Origin: Kineobactrum salinum | GTDB taxonomy: Bacteria > Pseudomonadota > Gammaproteobacteria > Pseudomonadales > Halieaceae | Assembly (NCBI RefSeq): GCF_010669285.1 | Contig: NZ_CP048711.1 | Location: 3,162,001-3,226,000, forward strand | DNA length: 64,000 bases | Direction: 5' to 3' | In this document: in pieces, positions 8,282 through 16,435 of the stretch | Numbering within the stretch: the stretch's first letter is position 1 | Layout: each line of letters starts with the position of its first letter | Translations under genes and position numbers: made by a program | Notes under the pieces: generated by a model | The model's input: only the letters and a program-made list of their open reading frames with translations | What the model was told of the DNA's origin: nothing | Databases searched by the model: none

Positions 8282-11085
8282 ATGAGTAATTACAAGGACA
8301 CCCTGAATCTGCCGCAGACCGCCTTTCCGATGAAGGCCAACCTGACCCAGCGGGAGCCCCGGCGTCTGCAGCAGTGGCAGGACAGTGGCCTGTACCAGAA
8401 GATCCGGGCCGCCAGCGCCGGCCGTCCCAAGTTCATCCTGCACGACGGGCCGCCCTACGCCAATGGCGATCTGCATGTCGGCCACGCGGTCAACAAGATC
8501 CTGAAGGACATTATCGTCAAATCCCGCACCCTGGCGGGGTTTGACGCGCCCTATGTGCCGGGCTGGGACTGCCATGGCCTGCCGATAGAGCTGAATGTGG
8601 AAAAAAAGGTGGGCAAGCCGGGAGCCAGAATCAGCGCCGCGGAGTTTCGCCGCAAGTGCCGTGACTACGCCGCCCGCCAGGTCGAGAACCAGCGCCAGGT
8701 ATTCATGCGCATGGGGGTGCTGGGGGACTGGTACCAGCCCTACTTGACCATGGACTTCCAGTTCGAGGCGGATATTGTGCGGGCGTTGGGGCGGATTATC
8801 GCCAACGGCCACCTGCAGCAGGGTTTCAAGCCGGTGCACTGGTGCATGGACTGTGGCTCGGCCCTGGCCGAGGCCGAGGTGGAGTACAAGGACAAGCTCT
8901 CGCCGGCGATCGATGTCGCCTATGAGGCCGTGGACCCGGCCGCGTTCCGCAGTGCCTGCGGCAGTGAGTTCAGCGGCCCGATCGCGGTGCCTATCTGGAC
9001 CACCACGCCCTGGACCCTGCCCGCCAGTATGGCAGTGACCTTGCATCCCGATCTGGAATATGTGGTGTTGGCAGCGCCGGGCAGGGCCCTGCTGGTCGCA
9101 GCCGAACTGGCGGAGGCTTGCGCCGCGCGTTTTGGCCTGACAGGTTGCGAAATCCTCGGCCGCTGCGCCGGTAGGGCGCTGGAGGGGCAGCTGCTGCAAC
9201 ATCCCTTCCTGGAACGGCAAGTCCCGCTGATCCTGGGTGACCACGTGACCACCGAGGCGGGCACCGGGGCGGTGCATACCGCGCCGGCCCACGGCCAGGA
9301 GGACTTCGTGGTGGGCCAGCAGTACGGTCTGGAGGTCCACAACCCGGTGGCCAGCAACGGCGTCTTCGTGCCCGGCACTGAACACTTCGCCGGCCAGCAT
9401 GTGCTGAAGGCCAATGCCGCCATCGTCGAGCTGCTGCGCGAGCGCGGTGTGCTGCTGCATCACGAGGACTACGAGCACTCCTACCCCACTGCTGGCGCCA
9501 CAAGAGCCCGATCATTTTCCGGGCCACACCGCAGTGGTTTGTCAGTATGCAGCAGAACGGGTTGCTGCGCGGCGCGCTGGAGGCGGTGGAGCAGGTGCGC
9601 TGGTTGCCGGACTGGGGCAAGGCGCGTATCGACGCAATGCTGGCCAACAGGCCGGACTGGTGTATTTCGCGGCAGCGTACCTGGGGGGTGCCGATGGCGC
9701 TGTTCGTGCATCGCGAAACCGGCGCGCTGCATCCCGACACCGCAAGCCTGCTGCAACAGGTTGCAGCGCGGATGGAGCAGCAGGGCATAGAGGCCTGGTT
9801 CGAACTGGAGCCCGCCGACCTGCTGGGCGCCGAGGCCGCCGAGTATGACAAGGTTAGCGATACCCTGGACGTCTGGTTCGACTCCGGCGTCACTCATGCC
9901 TGCGTGCTGCGCCGCCGTGACGGCCTGCGGTCTCCGGCGGACCTGTATCTGGAAGGATCGGACCAGCACCGCGGCTGGTTCCAGTCCTCCCTGCTGACCG
10001 GCATCGGCGCCTATGGCGAGGCGCCGTACCGGACGGTGTTGACCCACGGCTTCACGGTGGACGGCCAGGGCCGCAAGATGTCCAAATCCATCGGCAACAT
10101 CGTACCCGCACAGACGGCGATGAATGAGCTGGGCGCGGATATCCTGCGCCTGTGGGTGGCAGCTGCGGATTTTCGCGGCGAAATCGCGGTTTCCGACGAG
10201 ATCTTTTCGCGGGTGGCCGACTACTATCGCCGCATCCGCAATACCGCCCGCTTCCTGCTGTCCAACCTGAGTGGTTTTGACCCGGCCGAACACGCGCTGC
10301 CGTTCGCGGAGCTGCTGCCGCTGGACCGCTGGGCAGTGGACCGGGCGGCACTGTTGCAGCAGGAGATCCTGGCGGCCTACGAGAGCTACCAGTTCCACCA
10401 GATCTACCAGAAGCTGCACCATTTCTGCAGCACCGACCTGGGCGGGTTCTATCTCGACATCATCAAGGATCGGCAATACACCACCCGTGCCGACAGCAGC
10501 GCCCGGCGTTCGGCCCAGACTGCGCTGTACCATATCGCCGAGGCCCTGGTGCGCTGGATGGCGCCCATCCTCAGCTTTACCGCCGAGGAGATCTGGGAAA
10601 ATCTGCCGGGCGAGCGCGCCGAATCGGTGCAGTTGACGCAATGGTATGAGGGCCTGGGCACGCTGGAGCCGGATGAGGCCATGGGCCGGGACTACTGGCA
10701 GCAGATAATGTCGGTGCGCGTTGCGGTGAACCGGGAGATCGAGGTACAGCGCGCCGCCGGCCTGGTGCGCGGCTCACTCGATACCGCGGTGACCCTGTTT
10801 GCCGCTCCCGCACTGCTGGCACAACTGGAAGCACTGGGAGAGGAGCTGCGTTTTGTGCTCATTAGCTCCAGTGCCCGGCTGGCGCCGCTCGCCGAGGCGC
10901 CTGCCGAGGCGGCTGCGGCGGAGCTGGCTGGCCTGCGGCTGCAGGTGGCGGTGGCCGCGGAGGAAAAATGTGAGCGCTGCTGGCACCGCCGTCCCGATGT
11001 CGGCAGCCATAGCGCCCATCCAACACTCTGTGGCCGCTGCATCGAGAACATCGACGGCCCCGGGGAGCAGCGCCGTTTTGCGTAA
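8282..11085 (+). CDS. ileS: isoleucyl-tRNA synthetase, frame broken at 9484-9487
   Basis: Charges tRNAIle. Two frames together make a normal ~934-residue class I enzyme. The first frame carries HVGH (HIGH signature) at residues 65-68 after DGPPYANGD. The second carries KMSKS at 10075-10089 and the C-terminal zinc finger CERCWHRR...CGRCIENI. The frame changes at CCCC (9484-9487); one extra C restores the expected [12 protein letters not shown] junction. As the gene is essential and everything else is intact, I treat this as a sequence error. It overlaps lspA by 8 bases. Confidence 0.95.
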
Positions 11086-11569
11086 TCTGCTGTGGCCGGC
11101 CGGATGGTACCTGCTGGCACTCACTGTCGTGGTGCTGGACCAGTTGACCAAGGGTCTGGCGGACCAGTACCTGCAGTACGGCACGCCCGTACCGCTGACC
11201 CCCTGGTTCAACCTCACGCTGCAGTACAATTCCGGCGCCGCTTTCAGCTTTCTCAGCGACGCCGGCGGCTGGCAGCGATATCTCTTCAGCGTCGTTGCCG
11301 GCATGATCAGCCTGGTACTGATCGTCTGGCTGTCCCGTCTGTCCCGCGGCCAGTACCTGTTGGGGTTGGCGTTGGCCTTGATTCTGGGCGGCGCAATCGG
11401 CAATCTGTGGGACAGGCTGGTGCTGGGTCATGTCATCGATTTCATTTCCGTGCACTATGGCGGTTACTATTTCCCGGCGTTCAACCTGGCAGATTCCGCG
11501 ATTACCGTGGGCGCAGTCTGCATGATACTGGACAGTTTTATGGTCCGAGGACAGGCGGATGCCGCCTGA
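11078..11569 (+). CDS. lspA: lipoprotein signal peptidase (signal peptidase II)
   Basis: A 163-residue inner-membrane aspartyl protease that removes signal peptides from prolipoproteins. It has four hydrophobic segments, an early DQLTK motif, GAIGNLWDR followed by the first catalytic Asp in VIDFI, and the second Asp in [11 protein letters not shown]. The TTG at 11078 was chosen because it lies at the expected N-terminus, overlaps the ileS stop and has GGGGAG 10 bases upstream; there is no ATG in this frame nearby. It sits between ileS and fkpB, a conserved arrangement. Confidence 0.93.
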   Translation: MRNLLWPAGWYLLALTVVVLDQLTKGLADQYLQYGTPVPLTPWFNLTLQYNSGAAFSFLSDAGGWQRYLFSVVAGMISLVLIVWLSRLSRGQYLLGLALALILGGAIGNLWDRLVLGHVIDFISVHYGGYYFPAFNLADSAITVGAVCMILDSFMVRGQADAA

Positions 11570-11597
11570 AGGAGTTCTTTCCCATGAGCAGCTTGCT

Positions 11598-12053
11598 ATG
11601 AATACCGTCGACGTACCGGTCGGCGAGGGCACCCGGGTGTTCCTGAACTTCTCCGTCAGCCTGGAGGATGGCTCCGAGGTGGACAGCAACTTCGGCGGCG
11701 AGCCGGTGGACTTCGTGGTCGGTGACGGCAGCCTGCTGCCCGGTTTTGAGCGGCGGTTGTTCGGGATGTCGCCGGGCCAGCGGCAGATGTTCACGGTGCC
11801 GCCCGAGGACGCGTTTGGGCAGCCCAACAATAATAACGTCCAGGTGATTTCGCGGGAACATTTTGACGAGGAGGCCGAGCTTGAGATCGGGCTGCTGTTT
11901 TCCTTCGCCGATGCCGGCGGCGGCGAATTGCCGGGCCTGGTGGTCGGCTTCGACGAGGAGGAGGTAACGGTGGATTTCAATCACCCGCTGTCGGGGCGTA
12001 CAATCCTGTTCGATGTGTTGGTACACCGGGTAGAACCGGCGGAGTTGCATTAG
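11598..12053 (+). CDS. fkpB: FKBP-type peptidyl-prolyl cis-trans isomerase
   Basis: A ~151-residue SlpA/FkpB-type isomerase with a DGSEVDSNFGGEP start to the FKBP core, an inserted acidic flap domain in the middle and the C-terminal signature VDFNHPLSGRTILFDV. Start choice is uncertain. ATG 11598 gives a length close to E. coli FkpB. ATG 11559 overlaps lspA and has only AGGAC in front. A strong AAGGAG instead precedes ATG 11584, which reads five codons and stops in a TGA overlapping ATG 11598 (see findings). It probably helps fold ribosome-proximal or periplasm-bound proteins; its role next to lspA and ispH is conserved but not explained. Confidence 0.88.
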   Translation: MNTVDVPVGEGTRVFLNFSVSLEDGSEVDSNFGGEPVDFVVGDGSLLPGFERRLFGMSPGQRQMFTVPPEDAFGQPNNNNVQVISREHFDEEAELEIGLLFSFADAGGGELPGLVVGFDEEEVTVDFNHPLSGRTILFDVLVHRVEPAELH

Positions 12054-12057
12054 TCAG

Positions 12058-13016
12058 ATGTCACAAGTGGAGATCCAGTTGGCCAACCCCGCGGCTTCTG
12101 TGCCGGGGTGGATCGCGCCATCGATATCGTCAACCGGGCGCTGGAACGCTTCGGCGCGCCGATCTATGTGCGTCACGAAGTGGTTCACAACCGCTTTGTG
12201 GTGGAGGATCTGCGCGTCCGTGGCGCCGTGTTCGTTGACGAGCTGGACGAGGTTCCCGACGACAGCATTGTTATTTTCAGTGCCCACGGCGTGTCCCAGG
12301 CGGTGCGTACAGAGGCGGACCGGCGCAGCCTCAAGGTCTTCGATGCCACCTGCCCGCTGGTCACCAAGGTGCATATCGAAGTGGCCCGTTACAGCCTGAA
12401 CGGCAGCGAATGCATACTGATAGGTCACTGTGGCCATCCCGAAGTGGAGGGCACCATGGGCCAGTATGACCGTGGCGCCGGTGGCGAGATCTACCTGGTG
12501 GAGGACGAGAACCAGGTGGCCAGGCTGGAAGTGAAGAATCCCGACAATCTGTTTTACGTCACCCAGACGACGCTGTCGGTGGATGACACGGCCCGGGTCA
12601 TCGACGCGCTGCGGGCCCGTTTTCCCAATATCCAGGGGCCGCGCAAGGACGATATCTGCTACGCCACCCAGAATCGCCAGGACGCGGTGAAACAGCTGGC
12701 CCAGCAGTGTGATCTGGTGCTGGTGGTGGGCTCCCCCAACAGCTCCAATTCCAATCGCCTGCGGGAACTAGCGCAGCGCATGGGCGCCGACGCACACCTG
12801 CTGGACAGCGCCGCGGACATCGACCCCGCCTGGCTGCGGGGCAAGACCCGGATCGGCATTACCGCCGGCGCCTCCGCGCCGGAAATCCTGGTGGCGGAGG
12901 TAGTACAGGGCCTGCAGGCGCTGGGCGCCGAGGCCCCCATTGAGCTGGTGGGCCGCCCCGAAAACATCACCTTCTCGCTGCCCCGCGAGCTGCGCATCCC
13001 GGCCCGCAACCTGTAG
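12058..13016 (+). CDS. ispH: 4-hydroxy-3-methylbut-2-enyl diphosphate reductase, frame broken at 12087-12090
   Basis: Last enzyme of the MEP isoprenoid pathway, with a [4Fe-4S] cluster. Reading [11 protein letters not shown] from ATG 12058 and adding one C to CCCC at 12087-12090 gives the expected [12 protein letters not shown] and then a continuous frame to 13016 (319 residues). The three cluster cysteines are in [15 protein letters not shown] and [14 protein letters not shown] and [13 protein letters not shown] are the substrate-binding histidine motifs. It starts 4 bases after the fkpB stop. The break removes the first cluster ligand, so for an essential gene it is almost surely an artefact. 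Confidence 0.94.
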
Positions 13017-13066
13017 CGAGGCCGCTCCGCCGGGGGCACGACAGAAGGCTGCCCGCTGCTTCCTGC

Positions 13067-13137
13067 ATAGGGTGCGTTGACGAAGGAAACGCACCAACCT
13101 CGGGACATGATGCGTTTCCTTCGTCAACGCATCCTAT
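13067..13137. repeat. 27-bp stem hairpin, copy 1
   Basis: Arms 13067-13093 and 13111-13137 are complementary at 26 of 27 positions, around a 17-nt loop. The core is GCGTTGACGAAGGAAACGC. No T-tract follows, so it is not a classical intrinsic terminator, though it may act as one or protect the ispH mRNA end. Confidence 0.85.
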
Positions 13138-13255
13138 ACGAAAGAGCTCCGCGATCCGGGCCTGTACGAGTTCCGCCCTCCGGTCTGTACGAGCTCCGCT
13201 CTCCGGCCTCTACGAGCTCCGTCAACTGATCCGGTACGTGCCCGCTGCTTCCTGC

Positions 13256-13326
13256 ATAGGGTGCGTTGACGAAGGAAACGCACCAACCCCGGGACATGAT
13301 GCGTTTCCTTTGTCAACGCATCCTAT
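13256..13326. repeat. 27-bp stem hairpin, copy 2
   Basis: Arms 13256-13282 and 13300-13326 repeat the copy 1 structure exactly 189 bp downstream, with one extra substitution (a C-to-T in the right arm, leaving a G-T wobble). The left arm and loop are almost unchanged. Confidence 0.85.
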
Positions 13327-13492
13327 AAGAAAGAGTTCCGCAAACCGGGCCTGTAAGAGCTCCGTGATCCGGGCCTGTAAGAGCTCCGTGATCCGGGCCG
13401 GTACGAGTTCCGCCAACCGGACCTGTACGAGCTTCGTTAAGCTATTCCACAAAGGCGCGCCGTAGAGCCTGATTCCAGGAGGAATTTTCTTA

Positions 13493-13574
13493 AGTAAGTG
13501 CCATCGGCCCGAAGAGCTGATTTCTCATTCATCAGTAAGTGCCATCGGGCCGAAGTGCCGATTTCCCATTCATC
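13493..13574. repeat. 41-bp direct repeat, two adjacent copies upstream of fimT
   Basis: Copies at 13493-13533 and 13534-13574 share AGTAAGTGCCATCGG at the start and CATTCATC at the end, with a few substitutions between. They abut exactly and end about 90 bp before the fimT start, in the likely promoter region of the minor-pilin operon. Confidence 0.75.
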
Positions 13575-13663
13575 TGAACCGGCCCACTTTCGTCAAATCG
13601 CACCCCTGACTGGAATCCTCCGTCCGCCGCCGCCTATGCTTGCAGACAGCAGGGAGGTGAACC

Positions 13664-14227
13664 ATGGGCAGGAAGCCAATGCAGTACCGGGCCGGGGGGC
13701 TCACCCTGGTGGAGCTGATGATCGTGCTGGCTCTGCTGGGGGTGATGGCGATGGTCGCCATACCCGGCTTTCAGGGTCTGTTCCAGCGTACCCAGTTGCG
13801 CACCGAGGCGGGCCGGCTGCTGCTGGCGCTGAATCTGGCCCGCAGTGAAGCCATTGTCCGCAATACGCCGGTCAGTCTCTGCCCCTCATCGTTCAGCAGC
13901 GGTGGAGAACTGGTCTGCGAGGGCGACTACAGTGGCGGCTGGCTGGTGTTCAGCAATCGCAACCGGGACCGGAATGTCGATCCGGACGACGTGCTGGTGC
14001 GGGCCTTCGGGGCACTGCCAGCCAGGCTGAGCCTTACCAACCGGGCCGGGACGGCCAGCGTCGAAGACCTCATTACCTGGTTGCCCGACGGCAGCTCCCG
14101 CCGCAACCGCAGTTTGATGTTCTGCATCGCCGGACGGCCGGAGCTGCCTTCCTGGAGCGTGGTGTTGAATCTGGTTGGACGGCCGCGTCTGGCGCGGGAC
14201 TGGGGCACATGTCCAGGGCCGGCGTGA
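13664..14227 (+). CDS. fimT: type IV pilus minor pilin, FimT/FimU (GspH) family
   Basis: A 187-residue prepilin. A short basic leader ends in Gly-Gly (RAGG), cut by PilD before LTLVELMIVLALLGVMAMVA, the class III N-terminal methylation and assembly helix with the invariant Glu5-like residue. The GspH-type globular part follows, with a C-terminal cysteine pair. GGGAGGTGA gives a strong ribosome site. It is the first gene of the six-gene minor-pilin operon and overlaps pilV by 19 bases. Minor pilins of this type prime pilus assembly at the inner membrane. Confidence 0.9.
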   Translation: MGRKPMQYRAGGLTLVELMIVLALLGVMAMVAIPGFQGLFQRTQLRTEAGRLLLALNLARSEAIVRNTPVSLCPSSFSSGGELVCEGDYSGGWLVFSNRNRDRNVDPDDVLVRAFGALPARLSLTNRAGTASVEDLITWLPDGSSRRNRSLMFCIAGRPELPSWSVVLNLVGRPRLARDWGTCPGPA

Positions 14228-14811
14228 ACGGCCCCGGGGCTCGAGGCCAGGCGGGCGCCGGGCTGATCGAGGTGATGATCGCACTACTGGTGTTCGCGGT
14301 GGGCTTGCTGGGCACGGTGGCGCTGCAGCTGACGGCAAAGAAAAGCAGCTTCGAGGCCACCCAGCGCTCGATAGCCACCGGCCTGGCGCGGGACATTATC
14401 GAACGGATGCGCAGTAACCCCGGTCAGGTACCGGCCTACGTCATCGATGACGTAGGCGATACCGCGAACCCCGTCACGGCGAGCGCGACCTGCACCCAGG
14501 CGGCGGCTGTCCACTGCAGCCCGGGTCAACTGGCTGCCTGGGATTTGGCCGACTGGTACGGGCTTTTGATTGGCGCCACGGAAACCGTGACGGTGGACGG
14601 AGTGTTGGCCAACGCGGGCGGCCTGGTCGAGCCCCGCGCCTGTATCAGCAACGCGGGAGGCAATATTACGGTGGCCATTGCCTGGCGTGGTGTCAATGAG
14701 ATGGTCGATGCCTCGGAGGCGCAGTGTGGCAGTGGCAAGGGAGTGTACGGCGATGACGACGCACTGCGGCGGGTGCTGGTGATGACGACCTATATAGGTG
14801 GGCCCGGGTGA
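14209..14811 (+). CDS. pilV: type IV pilus minor pilin PilV
   Basis: A 200-residue prepilin with a prepilin cleavage region (QAGAG) before LIEVMIALLVFAVGLLGTVA, the N-terminal helix, then ARDIIERMRSNPG, typical of PilV. Cysteine-containing loops follow. It overlaps both fimT and pilW, so the operon is translationally coupled. PilV joins PilW and PilX in the tip complex that primes the pilus. Confidence 0.88.
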   Translation: MSRAGVNGPGARGQAGAGLIEVMIALLVFAVGLLGTVALQLTAKKSSFEATQRSIATGLARDIIERMRSNPGQVPAYVIDDVGDTANPVTASATCTQAAAVHCSPGQLAAWDLADWYGLLIGATETVTVDGVLANAGGLVEPRACISNAGGNITVAIAWRGVNEMVDASEAQCGSGKGVYGDDDALRRVLVMTTYIGGPG

Positions 14812-15866
14812 GCACGATCTGCCCGTCTTTCCCCGGTGCCGCGCTCGCCGGCAGCCAGGGTTGCGGCACTGGCTGCGCCGGTCTGTCGCTGGTGGAACTG
14901 CTGGTATCGATCGTGTTGGGCCTGATGCTCAGCGCGGGAATTGTAGCCGTGTACCTGGACAGCAAATCGAATTATCTGGTGGAGGAGGAAATGGCGCGTA
15001 TTCAGGAAAATGGACGCTTTGCGCTGAACCTGCTCAAGCGCGAACTGGCCCTGGCCGGCTTTTTCGGCGGCAATCCGGGTATTGCTGGTTTCAGCCCGGC
15101 CGCCAGCGCGCCTGATTGCGGTACCGCCGCCGATTGGCCATTGCAGCCGTCGACGCCGCTGGACATTCTCGACGACTACGCCGGTGGTGCGATACAGATG
15201 AGCAGTGGGGTGAGGTTGGACTGTGTGACAGCCGGCGACCTGCAGGTGGCGGTGGACAGCGATGTGCTCGCCGTCAAGCGCAGCGCCGGCGAGGCCACGT
15301 TGCGCGATGGCGTCTACCGGGCCGGTGTCACCGCTGCGCGCAACAACCAGTGGTACCTGCGCTTTGCGGATAACGGCGCCGAGGTGAGCTGGTGGCGGCA
15401 GGGCACTGCGCCGGCCTCCATTCCCGCGGTTGAAGTCAACGCTGGGGGTGGCACCGGTATCGACTACTGGGCAGCCTACGCCAACATCTTCTATGTCAGA
15501 AGCTACTCCGTGGATGCAGGCGACAATATACCCAGCCTCTGCGCCGAACGCCTCTCGGGCAGCGGCATGCTCACCCGCTGCCTGATCGAAGGGGTGGAGA
15601 GCCTGCAGGTGGAGTTCGGTATCGACAGCAGCGGCGATGGCGTGCCCAACCAGTACAGGACCACTCCCACCGCGGCGGAGCTTTCCCGCGTCGTCACGGC
15701 GCGGATATACCTGCTGGTGCGCGGCCTGACCCCGGTAACCGGCTACACCAACAGCAAGCATTACCAGTTGGGGCAGACCGCGATCGCGGCCCGCCATGAC
15801 GGCTATCTGCGCCGCGTGTTCAGTACCACCGTGCAAACGCACAATGCGCTGTTGCCGGTGATATGA
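14808..15866 (+). CDS. pilW: type IV pilus minor pilin PilW
   Basis: A 352-residue prepilin-like protein starting in the last four bases of pilV. The leader is long and glycine-rich; the helix is LSLVELLVSIVLGLMLSAGI, followed by NGRFALNLLKRELALAGFFG, a conserved PilW segment. The large cysteine-containing C-terminal domain is characteristic of PilW, with a DSSGDGVPNQY loop and a TGYTNSKHY motif near the end that recurs in the second cluster's PilW (TAGYLDNRSY). Confidence 0.88.
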   Translation: MSTICPSFPGAALAGSQGCGTGCAGLSLVELLVSIVLGLMLSAGIVAVYLDSKSNYLVEEEMARIQENGRFALNLLKRELALAGFFGGNPGIAGFSPAASAPDCGTAADWPLQPSTPLDILDDYAGGAIQMSSGVRLDCVTAGDLQVAVDSDVLAVKRSAGEATLRDGVYRAGVTAARNNQWYLRFADNGAEVSWWRQGTAPASIPAVEVNAGGGTGIDYWAAYANIFYVRSYSVDAGDNIPSLCAERLSGSGMLTRCLIEGVESLQVEFGIDSSGDGVPNQYRTTPTAAELSRVVTARIYLLVRGLTPVTGYTNSKHYQLGQTAIAARHDGYLRRVFSTTVQTHNALLPVI

Positions 15867-16426
15867 ACACGCTGGGGACCGGGGGCTACAGGGGCAGCTG
15901 CATGAACGGCCGGGGAGCAGGCGGCAAGCCGCAGCGGGGCGCGGTGTTGCTGCTGGCAATGGTATTCCTGCTGTTGCTGGCCATTATTTCCAGCTCCGTG
16001 GTCCGCACCAGTGTGCTGGAGTTCCGCATGGCCGGTAATGATCAGTTCCGTGAGGAGGCCTTGCAGAAGGCGCAGGCAATAGCCGCTGCGCTGGCTGAAG
16101 ACCCGGCCAATTTCCGGCTCACGGGCGGGGTGGGCTACACCCGGTGCCGGGCCGGTGGCGGCTGCGAATCGGAAACGCTGGCGGTGGCCGCGGCAACAGA
16201 AGCAGTACCTGCCGGAGTGGATGTCTCCTACCGGATCCGCCGTCAGGCTCCCCTGGTGGTGAAATCCCTGCCGTTTCGACAGGCCGAGAGCAATGCCTCC
16301 AGCAGCCAGGTATTTGATGCAGCAATCTTTGAAGTGGGTGTGACAGTGGATGGCAGCGCGGTGCGTCTGGGCAGTGCCGAAGTGCTGCAGGGCATCGCGG
16401 TGAGGATAGCCTCGGCCGCGCGATAG
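15863..16426 (+). CDS. pilX: type IV pilus minor pilin PilX
   Basis: A 187-residue protein starting in an ATGA overlap with pilW. It has the PilX pattern: a QRGAVLLLAMVFLLLLAII helix, then RMAGNDQFREEALQKAQAIAAAL, the conserved region found just after the helix. An internal ATG at 15902 would give a shorter, more usual leader. PilX is a minor pilin working with the PilY1 tip adhesin encoded next. Confidence 0.86.
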   Translation: MNTLGTGGYRGSCMNGRGAGGKPQRGAVLLLAMVFLLLLAIISSSVVRTSVLEFRMAGNDQFREEALQKAQAIAAALAEDPANFRLTGGVGYTRCRAGGGCESETLAVAAATEAVPAGVDVSYRIRRQAPLVVKSLPFRQAESNASSSQVFDAAIFEVGVTVDGSAVRLGSAEVLQGIAVRIASAAR

Positions 16427-16435
16427 GAGTTCGGA

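Larger units (their letters stand above)
13051..13440. repeat. 189-bp duplicated unit with hairpin and 24-bp tandem array
   Basis: The spacer between ispH and the pilin operon holds two copies of a unit starting at 13051 and 13240 (offset 189 bp). Each unit has a GCCCGCTGCTTCCTGC lead, a 27-bp hairpin, and then an array of 23-24-bp repeats with core GAGYTCCG. The core occurs at 13144, 13168, 13191 and 13214 in the first unit and at 13333, 13357, 13381, 13405 and 13429 in the second. Repeats are separated by no unique spacer. The array is open in several frames because 24 is a multiple of three, but the frames lack ribosome sites and look non-coding. Confidence 0.85.

Noticed and set aside
7295-9478. 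727-codon open frame on the minus strand over ribF and ileS
   Set aside because: It is the antisense of two well-identified genes; high GC keeps it open, and the residue make-up is that of a shadow frame.
9484-9487. Programmed frameshift in ileS or the other broken genes
   Set aside because: No slippery heptamer or shared downstream structure; the breaks fall in unrelated genes at plain G/C runs.
13141-13440. CRISPR-like array
   Set aside because: Repeats abut without unique spacers of constant length, and no cas gene is present.
13222-13465. Small frames with 8-residue repeats over the 24-bp array
   Set aside because: The period of 24 keeps several frames open on both strands at once; no ribosome site and no homology seen.
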